NCBI RefSeq assembly: GCF_965363235.1
Contig: NC_134851.1
Coordinates: 26,962,847-27,026,846, forward strand
DNA: 64,000 bases
Source of the DNA: Mytilus galloprovincialis
Taxonomy: Eukaryota; Mollusca; Bivalvia; Mytilida; Mytilidae
Direction of reading: 5' to 3'
This document shows positions 55,169 through 64,000 of this stretch, in pieces; within the stretch, counting starts at the first letter, position 1, and every line of letters starts with the position of its first letter. The translations under genes and the position numbers were made by a program. The notes under the pieces were generated by a model that was given only the letters and a program-made list of their open reading frames with translations, searched no databases and had not been told where the DNA came from.

Positions 55169-55993
55169 GGGAGAGATCCGTTTGCGCCAAAAATGCGTCC
55201 TTTTGCGCCACAACTTTTTTTCTCTAATGCTACGTTTGCGCCACCTGTTTAAAAATTACATGGTATCAATTGCGCCAAACATAAAATATACGATTGCGCC
55301 AATTTAAAGAAAAACATTCCTTAAACACAGAAATTTTTTTCTATTACAGTTTCCTGATTAAGAAGGCAAAAGGCAATCTAAAAGTGGAATATAAATTAAA
55401 TGTCCATTCCTGAATCCATGTATTGTATGCAAAAACATCTTCTGCCCCGCATACAAAGAAATTTCAAGTTAGCTTCACAACCCAGAATAACAATGCCACT
55501 GTCAATATCATTTACTAAAACAAACTCTTCTTCTTTATTTGTGATCACTATACATCACTTAAATTTTTTGAAATTCTACTGATCTTTTTGGTTGGGCAGG
55601 GAACAGTTATCTTCTCTCTCTGTACATAGACTGTCTTATGCACTTCAAGTCATTTTTCTGTAGATGTTCCTCTTCATGATGGAATAGCTCCAAACATATG
55701 ATCTTAGCTGGTCTTTCGGATATATTTTCTGTAGCTTTTCTTTTGCATGCTGTTCGTAGTATTCGACGCTCTAACTTGTGTGTGTCTGTCTCATGTGTAT
55801 GTGAAAGACTTCCCCTCAGACAAAAATGATACTAAATATATATTAATCTTTAATATGTACGATCAATATATGTTCAGGTAAATTGGCGCAAATGAGTTCC
55901 GAAAACTGGCGCAATTGATACATTTGAAGAAAAAAAAAATTGGCGCAAATGATACCCCTGAAAAACAGTAATTGGCGCAAAAGGAGTGTTGCC
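55169..55993. mobile_element. Mutator-like element (MULE) with 9-bp target duplication
   Basis: GGATGAAAG lies directly outside both ends (55160-55168, 55994-56002). The ends GGGAGAGATCCGTTTGCGCC and, reversed, GGCAACACTCCTTTTGCGCC begin inverted regions of about 130 bp in which TTTGCGCCA recurs five or six times at 25-35-bp spacing. A 9-bp duplication together with a Mutator-type transposase remnant inside (next entry) identifies the superfamily. At 825 bp and with broken coding it is non-autonomous. The intact duplication suggests a fairly young insertion. Confidence 0.92.
55370..55830 (-). pseudogene. MULE transposase remnant (FLYWCH/MULE-type protein)
   Basis: Minus-strand translation gives THETDTHKLERRILRTACKR, KATENISERPAKIICLELFH, EEEHLQKNDLKCIRQSMYRE and RR, then a stop. 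After a frameshift it continues EEEFVLVNDIDSGIVIL and CEANLKFLCM. This is the linker between the zinc-finger part and the catalytic part of the FLYWCH/MULE transposase-like proteins common in invertebrates. The DDE catalytic residues are not included. One nonsense codon follows the RRR segment, and a second frame break lies about 20 codons on. It cannot encode an active enzyme. Confidence 0.85.
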
Positions 55994-56002
55994 GGATGAA
56001 AG

Positions 56003-57440
56003 TACACGCTAGTATTTTGTCCTTTAAAGTTAGTCTGTCTGTTTAATATTTCAGTTTAAGGAGAATTCTTCGTCATTTGCAAATAGACAAAAAAAAAAGT
56101 AAAAAAAAATTTGCTTACGATTGCATTCAGGCAGAGAGAAATATGTTTTATTTTATTTCAGATGATTTAGAACAGATATAAAAATATTCTTAATCTTTTA
56201 CAATCTACAAATATAATTTGATAATGTTTTTTATACACACGGTATATAAAATGCTTGTAGTATTCCGTTACTGGTTGTACGCTCATATTTAAATACCTTT
56301 CTGTTTAATAAGAAAGTGAAAAAACAGTTATTGGAATTCACCTGAAAAAGAGTAAACGAATAGCGGCTATCTAAATTATTTTTCAAATATCGAATAAACA
56401 CATAAATCGGCCACGCTTGCAATTTGTTTTTTACTGACAGGTGTCTGCTGGTATTCGATTGGACATCAGTATCAATGTAGGCGTAACAACCTATCATATT
56501 TATCCAATCAGCTGTCTTGTATAAGGTAAAATTTATTTGATGACATACGGTCCACATAGTTTAGTTTTTTTTTTAAGTTGATTGCAATAAAAATTATTCA
56601 TACACTCTAAAACAAACAATATCCTGCCCAAAAATGACTTACAAGACACTATATTATACTTTTAAAAATAACTATATTAAATTACAAATTAAGACAGCGT
56701 AAAAATAAAATAATAACATTAATACAATTACAGTACTATTTAACGGTAGATCTCAGATTTAACGGGGACTATTATGCTATTAGAATGATAGTCCCAGCAA
56801 GTTAACAAATTGATCATCAAAAGGACGGTTGTGTTTATTTACTTGTGCACTCTATTGTGGGACCTCGTGTCATCATGAATGATACATTTTATTGTGTATT
56901 TAAATTGATTAAGGAATAACGCAAGATTGCAGAGAAACATTTGGGGTTAATAACAAATCTATGGTAGTCTCTTCTTCTTTACTCGCAAAGTATTCGACTA
57001 AATCATGTTTTATTAATGAAAATTGCTCATTGCTGGCGAATGTTAAACATTGATCTCTAAGTTTTCAATTGTTTAGTTGTTAGGTTACTGTCTGATCTCG
57101 CAAACCTGATATTTTATGGTCATTATTGTTTGCATCCAATTGCACCAATGCATTAAAAAGATATAAACGCGACACCGTACGTTATTTTACATAAACTATT
57201 AGTATTTTCTTTCTTTAACGAAATACGAAACCACTTCTCGCAATTCGCTTTGGGGTTATTGCGCTTGTCTTTTGACAAAAAATAGCCTTGTTTCAAAAAC
57301 AAAACGTATAAGAGTAATATTTAAAACTGAACTAGAGTGAAGAGATAGGAAGTTGGAATTTCGAATTTTAATTGAATGTTCTAAATCTTAGTGTATTTCT
57401 GATATATGATTGTACAGACTCAAACATATCTTTGTTTTTC
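56003..57440. other. AT-rich stretch, nothing recognised
   Basis: A 108-codon minus-strand frame at 56231-56557 has mixed composition (WINMIGCYAYIDTDVQ) but no splice partner or domain that I recognise. It is the best non-repeat frame in the right third, and I leave it uncalled. Confidence 0.35.
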
Positions 57441-57725
57441 TGAAATAGATAGATAGATAGATACTTTATTCTCTAAAAACTAAATACAAGTTTTCAGAGA
57501 AACATACATTATAATTACAGATACAATAGTTGAAAGGAAAGGTCACCGTCACCAGCCAATGAAAGCAAAATGGATATAGTAGATCTTTCTAATTTTGAAA
57601 ACAATATTTCTCTTGCTTCGTTGATAAAAGGGCACTTAAGAAATAGTGAATACTATCCTCAACAGGATGACCACAGCTGCTTGCGGGATTGGGTTTAATA
57701 TTGATAAGGTTTATATCTGCATTTG
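57441..57725 (-). pseudogene. LINE 3' end fragment with (ATCT) tail
   Basis: On the minus strand the frame gives NADINLINIKPNPASSCGHP with VEDSIHYFL, a one-base frameshift, then KCPFINEAREILFSKLERST and LLSLAGDGDLSFQLLYL, then a stop. The C-G-H ... E-D-x2-H-x4-C pattern equals that of the LINE at 36230, although the sequence is a different subfamily. After the stop, AGAGAATAAAGTATCTATCT runs into a tail of ATCT repeats at 57447-57462. The copy is truncated on its 5' side. Confidence 0.85.
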
Positions 57726-58794
57726 AATAAATGTACCATATTTCTCAACTGCACTGGTATTAAACTGGTAACCGTAACTGGAATTACGACTATCCCAATA
57801 TGGCGACGGCAGATATATGTAAAATTTTTACAGCCATTTTTTCTCAAATGTAGCATGTTTTTGTCAAAAGTTACTCAGCTGCAAGGTTTTTCTATACCAT
57901 TACATCATATTTGAATCGTAACGGTGCACTGGAATTGTCTAAGCGCTTTGAACATTGCCGTTGACAAATTTTGCCAACATCTGTTACAGAAGAAGGTTGT
58001 CAAAGTTGAGAAAAACGCTTGGTACTTTTATATACTTTGTGGAAAGATAGAAAAACACTATAATTTTCGTCAGAACTCAAAGACTCGTCACCATAGAACA
58101 ATACATAAATTGTAACATTGACAACAAAACATTGATTTCATTTATCATTGTAAGCCTTTGTGAATAAAAATTGTTATAATATAATAGATGAATAATGATT
58201 GTTTGATATGTCCCATTGTTTACTGAATATTTTTAAGATCAATAATTTAAAATTTGTATACCAAACTTTTAAAATTTTACTCGGCGTTTATAAATAGCAT
58301 TGAAAGTACAACATCTTATAAACGATAATCATTGATAAATGTAAATGAGCCACTCTTTCTCATGTTGAGATGGAATATGTTCGTTATTTGATTTAACGAG
58401 TTTAACAATCAAAACCCCTGAAATATCGTCTCATGACAAGAACGAAAAATGGCGAAACAGAACTTCCAACAGCGGACAAGGATTTCTTATTATACAATAT
58501 TCTTTCAATGGATGTTTTAAATGCAATGTAGAACGTATCAATTAAGACATTTCGTATCCATTTTGAAATATGAAGTTACATGCATGAAGAAGTTTGTCTG
58601 ACGTATAAAAATTGAAATAAAGCATGACGGGAGTTAAGAGAAAAAAGGCAGTATGGCCATCTTGCGAAATAGAAAAGTCATGATGACTTAATGAAAAACA
58701 AGTCAGAATAAATTAATAACTAAGAAATGCAGGACAGAATAGAGTGTAAAATTAAAAAAAAAGCAGGACTACATTTACATTGAGATATCATTGA
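57726..58794. other. Unique-looking stretch
   Basis: Two 63-codon frames on the + strand (57723-57914, 57924-58115) follow each other, but the translations have no domain pattern and no GT/AG pair joins them. No repeat matched. Confidence 0.35.
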
Positions 58795-58845
58795 AGAGGG
58801 GCGTACATCCTCTACGCCCCCTCTGAATCTGCCACTGGATATCTA
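58795..58845. repeat. Fragment of the GGATCC-type MITE end
   Basis: CTCTACGCCCCCTCTGAATC followed by TGCCACTGGA resembles the right end of 530-685 (CCTCCCCTTGGATCCGCCAC). The fragment also forms a small hairpin (GGGGCGTACATCCTCTACGCCCC). Confidence 0.5.
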
Positions 58846-58864
58846 GTTTCGCTGAAAAAGAATG

Positions 58865-59355
58865 AATTTGCGCAACAACTTAATTACGCCAATTCTTATT
58901 TTACATGCTTTATTGTAAAAACTGCAGCATTCATTTGCGCCAATAAAACAACCATTTAATTGCGCAAATATTATAGACTTGTTTTCAGATGTTTGTTCTT
59001 AGTGCATTGATGAGGTCCTTTCCGGTATTGACAGGTACAAGCAAAGGGTCTCCTTAGTGCACTTATAACAAAATAGTGCACTTAGGACCTGATGGGGTGA
59101 TAGAACTGACACAAAAACATGACATAAAATGGAGACTTTCTTAAAGTACTTAATTTCAAATTTTATAATCATATCTTTAGTAATTATATTTAGTTATTTA
59201 ACAGTTGAAGTCAGTATTCTAATGTAACATGTACGTGCAAATAAGTAAATCGTTTCGAGGTAAATATGACACAACTAATAAAATGGAAAATGGAAATGGG
59301 GAATGTGTAAAGTTCCATTTATTGGCGCAATTCATATTATAAAAAAGAAAGAAGA
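58865..59355. mobile_element. Second GCGCCAA-motif element, probably MULE-related
   Basis: TTTGCGCAAC, TTACGCCAATT, CATTTGCGCCAATAAA and ATTGCGCAAAT on the left face TTATTGGCGCAATTC and GGGCGCGATTC on the right, as in the MULE at 55169. No transposase and no target duplication were found. A family C scrap (59281-59312) is nested near the right end, and a hairpin of TTAGTGCACTTAT / ATAGTGCACTTAGGA lies in the centre. Confidence 0.6.
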
Positions 59356-59375
59356 GATGGGCGCGATTCAAACCT

Positions 59376-60266
59376 TTACAATTTGACAAATTACAACTGA
59401 CCGTTTTGACAAACCAGTAAATTCTTCGTCCGGGGATATGCAGCTGACATTAATCTTCCTTCAGTAACTTTACAATACCCAGCCGTGTCATTTCCGTATA
59501 TTGTACATGTAGATAGCACGTGTGATACAAGTATATACACCAGAAATACCCATTCAAGTGTTTTTTATTTTTAGAAGAACTCCATATCGGGTAACATTAA
59601 ATATACATACACATAAAATTACAATTGAAAAAAAAAATGTTAATAACAAGTTCAAATGTTGTTTTTATTAAATGCACCTACAACATGTAAGTACGTATTT
59701 GTAAACTTATGTTGTTACTTTATTTCATATAAATTTTATTTTTCTCGTTGTGTTGCTTGTCCATTAATTGACGTTTACGCTATATTTTTTGTTCGGTATT
59801 TGTGAAAACCTTCTCATCTATCAATTTCACAAGAAATATAAAATAGTCGTAAGTCATGAACACTGAAGTTTAACTTGTTATCAATTTTTCGTATACGCTA
59901 AAAGATAGAATTAAATGAAACACTTTAAAGCTGTTTAAATCATGCAGTGAATTTTCAAAAATATAGTTTTGAAAAACCGGTTATTTTTGTTTAATACTTT
60001 TTCTGTCCCTTTTCTTGAAAATTAGGACGCGTGTCACTGGTAAATATAGAGCTAGTCAACTATGAATAATCACAAACAACAATTTTTTGAATCTTTTATC
60101 ATTTGTTCTGTTAAATCAAAGACATGACTAGAACATGTATTTTATTATCCGGGATAAATTATTCACAATAATAAAGACATAAGGGATGATTTAGAAATGG
60201 CATGTTGTGTATACACCTATCTATTGGTGAACACTTATATGTTGCCCACTAGCCGTCCTTGGTGTG
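59376..60266. other. AT-rich stretch, nothing recognised
   Basis: No supported feature. Confidence 0.4.
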
Positions 60267-60486
60267 GTCACGTTTCTCCAACATTTGGTAATTAGACTAA
60301 AACAGCACTAGGGATTATGGGGTCCTCTTAAGGACTGGATCTTGATATCTACCTGTAATTCACATGTTCTTGACCGAAATATTGTTAAAAAGGTATATAT
60401 TTTTTAAAGAAATAAATATTTTTTAATAGTCTCCCAAAATTGTAAAAGTCCATATAGTCTAACACAGTGATGTAATTTTTTATTTT

Positions 60487-60558
60487 ATATGTGCATGGTA
60501 TGATAGACAATGAGACAACTCTCTACAAGAGACCAAATGAAATAGAAGTTAACAATTA
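60487..60558 (-). repeat. Family A end, short copy
   Basis: ATGGTATGATAGACAATGAG, ACAACTCTCTACAAGAGACC and AATAGAAGTTAACAATTATA match the reversed family A end. It stands directly before a longer copy in the same direction. Confidence 0.75.
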
Positions 60559-60566
60559 TACATAAA

Positions 60567-60835
60567 AAAGAAGATGTGGTATGATTGCCAATGAGACAAC
60601 TATTCGCAAGAGACCAAATGACACAGACATTAACAAATATAGATCACCGTACGGCCTTTAACAATGAGCAAAGTCATACCGCATAGTCAGCTTTAAAAGG
60701 ACCCGAGAAAACAAATGTTTAACAATTCAAACGAGAAATATAACGGCCTATTTTATGTACAGTATAATGAACGAAAAACGAATATATTACACAGCAACGA
60801 CAACCACCGAATTACAGGCTCCAACACTCCCCCTT
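60567..60835 (-). repeat. Family A copy nested in the 1.7-kb element
   Basis: GAAGATGTGGTATGATTGCC, AAGAGACCAAATGACACAGA, CACCGTACGGCCTTTAACAA, CGCATAGTCAGCTTTAAAAG and CGACAACCACCGAATTACAG are in the reversed order of family A. It ends at CAACACTCCCCCTTATC. The 84-codon frame starting at 60755 is a repeat frame. Confidence 0.85.
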
Positions 60836-61961
60836 ATCTTGAGACATTGGTGCAACAGAACAATAAAAGAACTGTACAAAAACATACATAAACAAGCAAC
60901 AAATAATCTAAGACTAAATTATCAATCACTACACATCCAGTATCCGTTACCGTACGGACGGAAGCAATTTTTTGCTTTTTTTCATAATTTTGTTCTCTAT
61001 TTTTCATAATAATGTATTATAGATTACAATGTTGCGATCTTGAATAAAAATTAACATTTAATATTTTGAGAGCTATTAAGAATTTATATATCTTGAGTCA
61101 TTAATCTTATATAAAAGTACAAAACGCAGCTTATTATCACCTATACAGTTTAATTCAAAATTCTTAGTCAACTTGTCCAAAGTTTAAGTAACAAATCGAA
61201 AATACTAGTAGTGCACAATATTCACCAAGCCAGTTCCCACAGTTCAACACTATATAGATCATGACGCGACGTGATGTACCCAATTTGTATCAGCTCCGTT
61301 TTCGAGGAAAAAGTGAACAGATATACGACTGACTATTTCATCTGCCAAGACAGCATACCACGAAAACTGGCTTCGGCTCTAGTGATATACAGACAGAACG
61401 ACTAGGTAGATATATGGTTCTTCGCACTAGAAGACAATCGCTTTTGGTGACTTTTTACATAAATAAAACTTTGCTGTTTTGCATCGGTTTAGATTTAAAC
61501 ATCTACATGTAACAGAAATACAAAAATATATCAAGTAATGGAATAAATTACTAAAATGAGGTACAGTCAGTGAACATGTTACTTTCAATAAAAAAATATC
61601 TTTTAAAAAAAATAATTTCGAGATTATTTCTTCATAATTTTTTATGAAATTTTCAGTTTGATTAGAATTTTCCTTGTTTATTTAAGGATTTTTTTGTTGA
61701 ATAACCTTTTTAATTTTGTAAATCAAATACGGCGGATGAAAATAATTACGTAACCGTTTCTGGTTATACTCGACCAAAAATATATGGTTTGTTAATGTTT
61801 TGATATAAATATTTTTTAACAATATCCCCCTTTTTACAATATTTGAGTTGAGACCTGATATAGGTGAATTACAGGTAATTATCACGATGCCAGTCCTTAT
61901 GAGGACCCCCTAATCCCTTATGTTGTTTTAGTCTAATTATCAAATGTTGGAGAAACGTGAC

Positions 61962-62337
61962 TATGTGATTTTTGTTGTTTGGTTGCGAGTGTCTCGTTGT
62001 CGTTCAACCCACTATGATCTCCTACAGTTTCAATATATATTTTTCTTAAGACTTTGCTCAGAGGAAAGTAATAGAATAGGTTTGGATATACATTTTAAAT
62101 CCCCAACATTTTATTTTAAACTATTAATTTTGAAGACGTGTGTTATCTAAACGAAGTCTAAATGGTCACCAAATCACCTGTTTATTGTCTGTTTGGGTTT
62201 ATTATTTTAAGCATAAAGTTTATAAATCCATCTCTGAACACACATTATACATGTATAGCATTAAGTCAAAGTAAACATTAAACTTATGAATGGCGGAAAA
62301 GAAATATCTGAAAAAGATAGATGGATGTTGGATGTGT
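61962..62337. other. AT-rich stretch, nothing recognised
   Basis: No supported feature. Confidence 0.35.
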
Positions 62338-62912
62338 ACGGATTGATAGTTTAGTCTTAGTTACATGATTTTTTTATTAGTTGTTAGTGACTTTGAACTA
62401 GCTGTCAGATAACTGCGAATACTCTCAGATTTGTTCATTGTGTCTTTTTGTGTCGGGATGTATAAGTACCGGGCCGCGTCCACTTGTATTTTTGTCCATC
62501 TGATGAGTTAAGCCTTTTTCATCTGATTTTTATAGTTCGTTCTTATGTTGTACTGTTATACCACTGTCCTAGGTTAGGTGGAGGGTGGGGATCCCGCTAA
62601 CATGTTTAACCCCGCCACATAATTTATGTATGTGCCTGTCCCAAGTCAGGAGCCTGTAATTCAGTGGTTGTCATTTGTTTATGTGTTACATATTTGTTTT
62701 TCGTTCATTTTTTACATAAATAAGGCCGTTAGTTTTCTCGTTTGAATTGTTTTACATTGTCTTATCGGGGCCTCTTATAGCTCACTATGCGGTATGGGCT
62801 TTGCTCATTGTTGAAGGCCGTACGGTGACCTATAGTTGTTAATGTCTGTGTCATTTTGGTCTTTTGTGGATAGTTGTTTCATTGGCAATCATACCACATC
62901 TTCTTTTTTATA
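62338..62912 (+). repeat. Interspersed repeat, family A, most complete copy
   Basis: All blocks are present, from TTAGTCTTAGTTACATGATT and TTTGAACTAGCTGTCAG, through CCGGGCCGCGTCCACTTG, GGGATCCCGCTAACATGTTT, GTGCCTGTCCCAAGTCAGGA, GTAATTCAGTGGTTGTC, TATGCGGTATGGGCTTTGCT and GTACGGTGACCTATAGTTGT to TTGGCAATCATACCACATCT. It serves as the reference for the family. It has no coding capacity and no A/B box that I can see. Confidence 0.9.
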
Positions 62913-64000
62913 CTATCAGTACACTATTCTATCAACATGTGTTTGGTGTCCATTTTACAATATATTGTTTAAGAATTTAGTGTTTTCTTATTCATTCTGA
63001 CATCTGTGTCCATGGCTGTTAACAAGAAATTGCGAAGACGTTATGCTTATCTGTTCACCTTTAAAAATGATTTTTCAACAGAATATTATATCTATAAAAT
63101 TGTTTAATTTTTTGTTTTTCTTTGCGAAAACAAAATGGCCCTCAAGCTAAATGTCATCGTCATCGGCATGTATAATAGAAGACGATAAACACTTTAGAAT
63201 ATACACCACCTGCTGGATCTTTTTACCTGAGCACATATCTCGTTACGTAACAAGTATGAATGTAAAATTCTCGATATGGTACATGTATATTCAGCCGAAT
63301 ATACACAGTATCTCTGGACTGGGGTATTTAAGATATTTTGATCTGATAATGAAACATGTAAATATATTTGTGCTTTATGTAAAAAAAAAAATGCATTTAA
63401 CCATTTTATTTTTAAAACTTCTTTAAAATAAGTTGACTTTGAGCATATATTAGGTGAATATTAGATTAAATTTGGGAAGTCGTGTATATCCCATTTGTCA
63501 AGTGAGAAATAAAAAAAATATCAGCTGGGTTTAAGAGTTGCAAATATTAACAAATTAAATTTATTTTTTATTAGTGTTCCTCAATAGTGTTTGCTGAATA
63601 TATGTTTTCTCGAATGCCGAAAAGTGAAGAGTTTTTAATACGTGTAAATCCCGAATTCACACAAACGACGTTTATAAATGGTCTGTTCAAGAGTTAAGTT
63701 ACACTTTTCAAAATATTTCAGACACGTAAATAATATAGGTTATTAGTGCTAGCTTCACAAAGAAAATATCCACTGACATGCATAATATCTAATGTCATGG
63801 GCCACGCATGGACTGGACTGTCTTTTTTATAGGGATGCCCATGTGGCACATCAAAGATAATAAGATTGATTTAACCATTGTACTTTAGAATTGCAACAAA
63901 TCTTAAATTCTGAAAATCACTTGAATACATTAACCTGTTATCTTGTCGACTTTACAGCTTATTTCCTAATGCTTGTAGAGTAAAATTTTGATAGGCTTGC
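62913..64000. other. AT-rich right edge, nothing recognised
   Basis: A 91-codon frame at 63151-63426 begins MSSSSACIIEDDKHFRIYTT but turns into low-complexity hydrophobic and lysine-rich sequence. No splice context supports it. No exon continuing the membrane-protein gene was identified. Confidence 0.4.

Larger units (their letters stand above)
60267..61961. mobile_element. 1.7-kb element with about 97-bp inverted repeats
   Basis: The left end 60267-60363 (GTCACGTTTCTCCAACATTT, GGTAATTAGACTAAAACAGC, GGGGTCCTCTTAAGGACTGG, ACCTGTAATTCAC) is repeated in reverse at 61864-61961 with about one mismatch in ten. The interior holds two family A pieces and AT-rich sequence, with no transposase. No clean target duplication was seen. 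An old non-autonomous DNA transposon is the simplest reading. Confidence 0.85.

Noticed and set aside
55400..55582. 60-codon + strand frame
   Set aside because: It is the shadow of the minus-strand MULE transposase remnant.
56231..56557. 108-codon minus-strand frame
   Set aside because: There is no domain, no splice partner and no codon-use signal. It might be an exon but cannot be told from chance in AT-rich DNA.
63151..63426. 91-codon frame at the right edge
   Set aside because: The translation turns low-complexity after 20 residues, and no splice signals or repeats support it.

Overview
This window looks like intergenic and intronic DNA from a bivalve mollusc, most likely a mussel close to Mytilus. 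The grounds are a strongly AT-rich base composition, no dense gene set, consensus GT/AG splice signals, and many interspersed repeat families of a kind I associate with mussel genomes. The species call rests on recognition from memory and was not checked by a search. The repeat-family letters (A to I) are my own labels, based on comparing copies within the window.

The left third is dominated by one tandem array at about 4627-14440: roughly 145 units of 67 bp, grouped into higher-order repeats. Each typical unit carries ATACTTACCTG on the + strand. That is the exact reverse complement of an ideal 5' splice site (CAG/GTAAGTAT) and is also identical to the first 11 nt of U1 snRNA. Downstream lie a 621-bp inverted-repeat element with a 21-bp minisatellite core (14763-15383, with relatives at 21233 and 22541), a 1.4-kb inverted-repeat element (15908-17314), a perfect foldback (18934-19048) and four nearly identical 149-bp tandem copies (24724-25319).

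The middle holds several inverted-repeat elements whose boundaries are marked by target-site duplications: 27633-28872 (TTATA), 29523-29595 (TTTATGCG), 31497-34158 (about 490-bp inverted repeats starting CACTGTG, flanked by TTACA) and 44935-46498 (TTA, inserted into a family A repeat and splitting it). There are also decayed LINE remnants (36160-36977, 37010-38640, 57441-57725), reverse transcriptase scraps and a tRNA-derived SINE (40214-40537).

The right third holds the only convincing host gene. Two exons (48803-49004 and 49487-49603) encode the start of a type II membrane protein with a tyrosine-bearing cytoplasmic tail, one membrane helix and a charged stalk. The rest of the gene is not recognisable here. 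Past it lie two separate arrays of short palindromes (50046-50440, TTCCCATGGGAA type; 51995-52225, TTTCCTNNNAGGAAA type). Each is preceded by a related short module, which makes them look like members of an undescribed element family. Further right are a Mutator-like element with a 9-bp target duplication and a broken transposase gene (55169-55993), a second block with the same GCGCCAA end motif (58865-59355), and a 1.7-kb element with about 100-bp inverted repeats (60267-61961).

No rRNA, functional tRNA, CRISPR or viral gene was recognised. Most open reading frames are chance or lie in repeats. The genes do not form a pathway. The content is a mosaic of nested mobile and tandem repeats around, and probably inside, one host gene.
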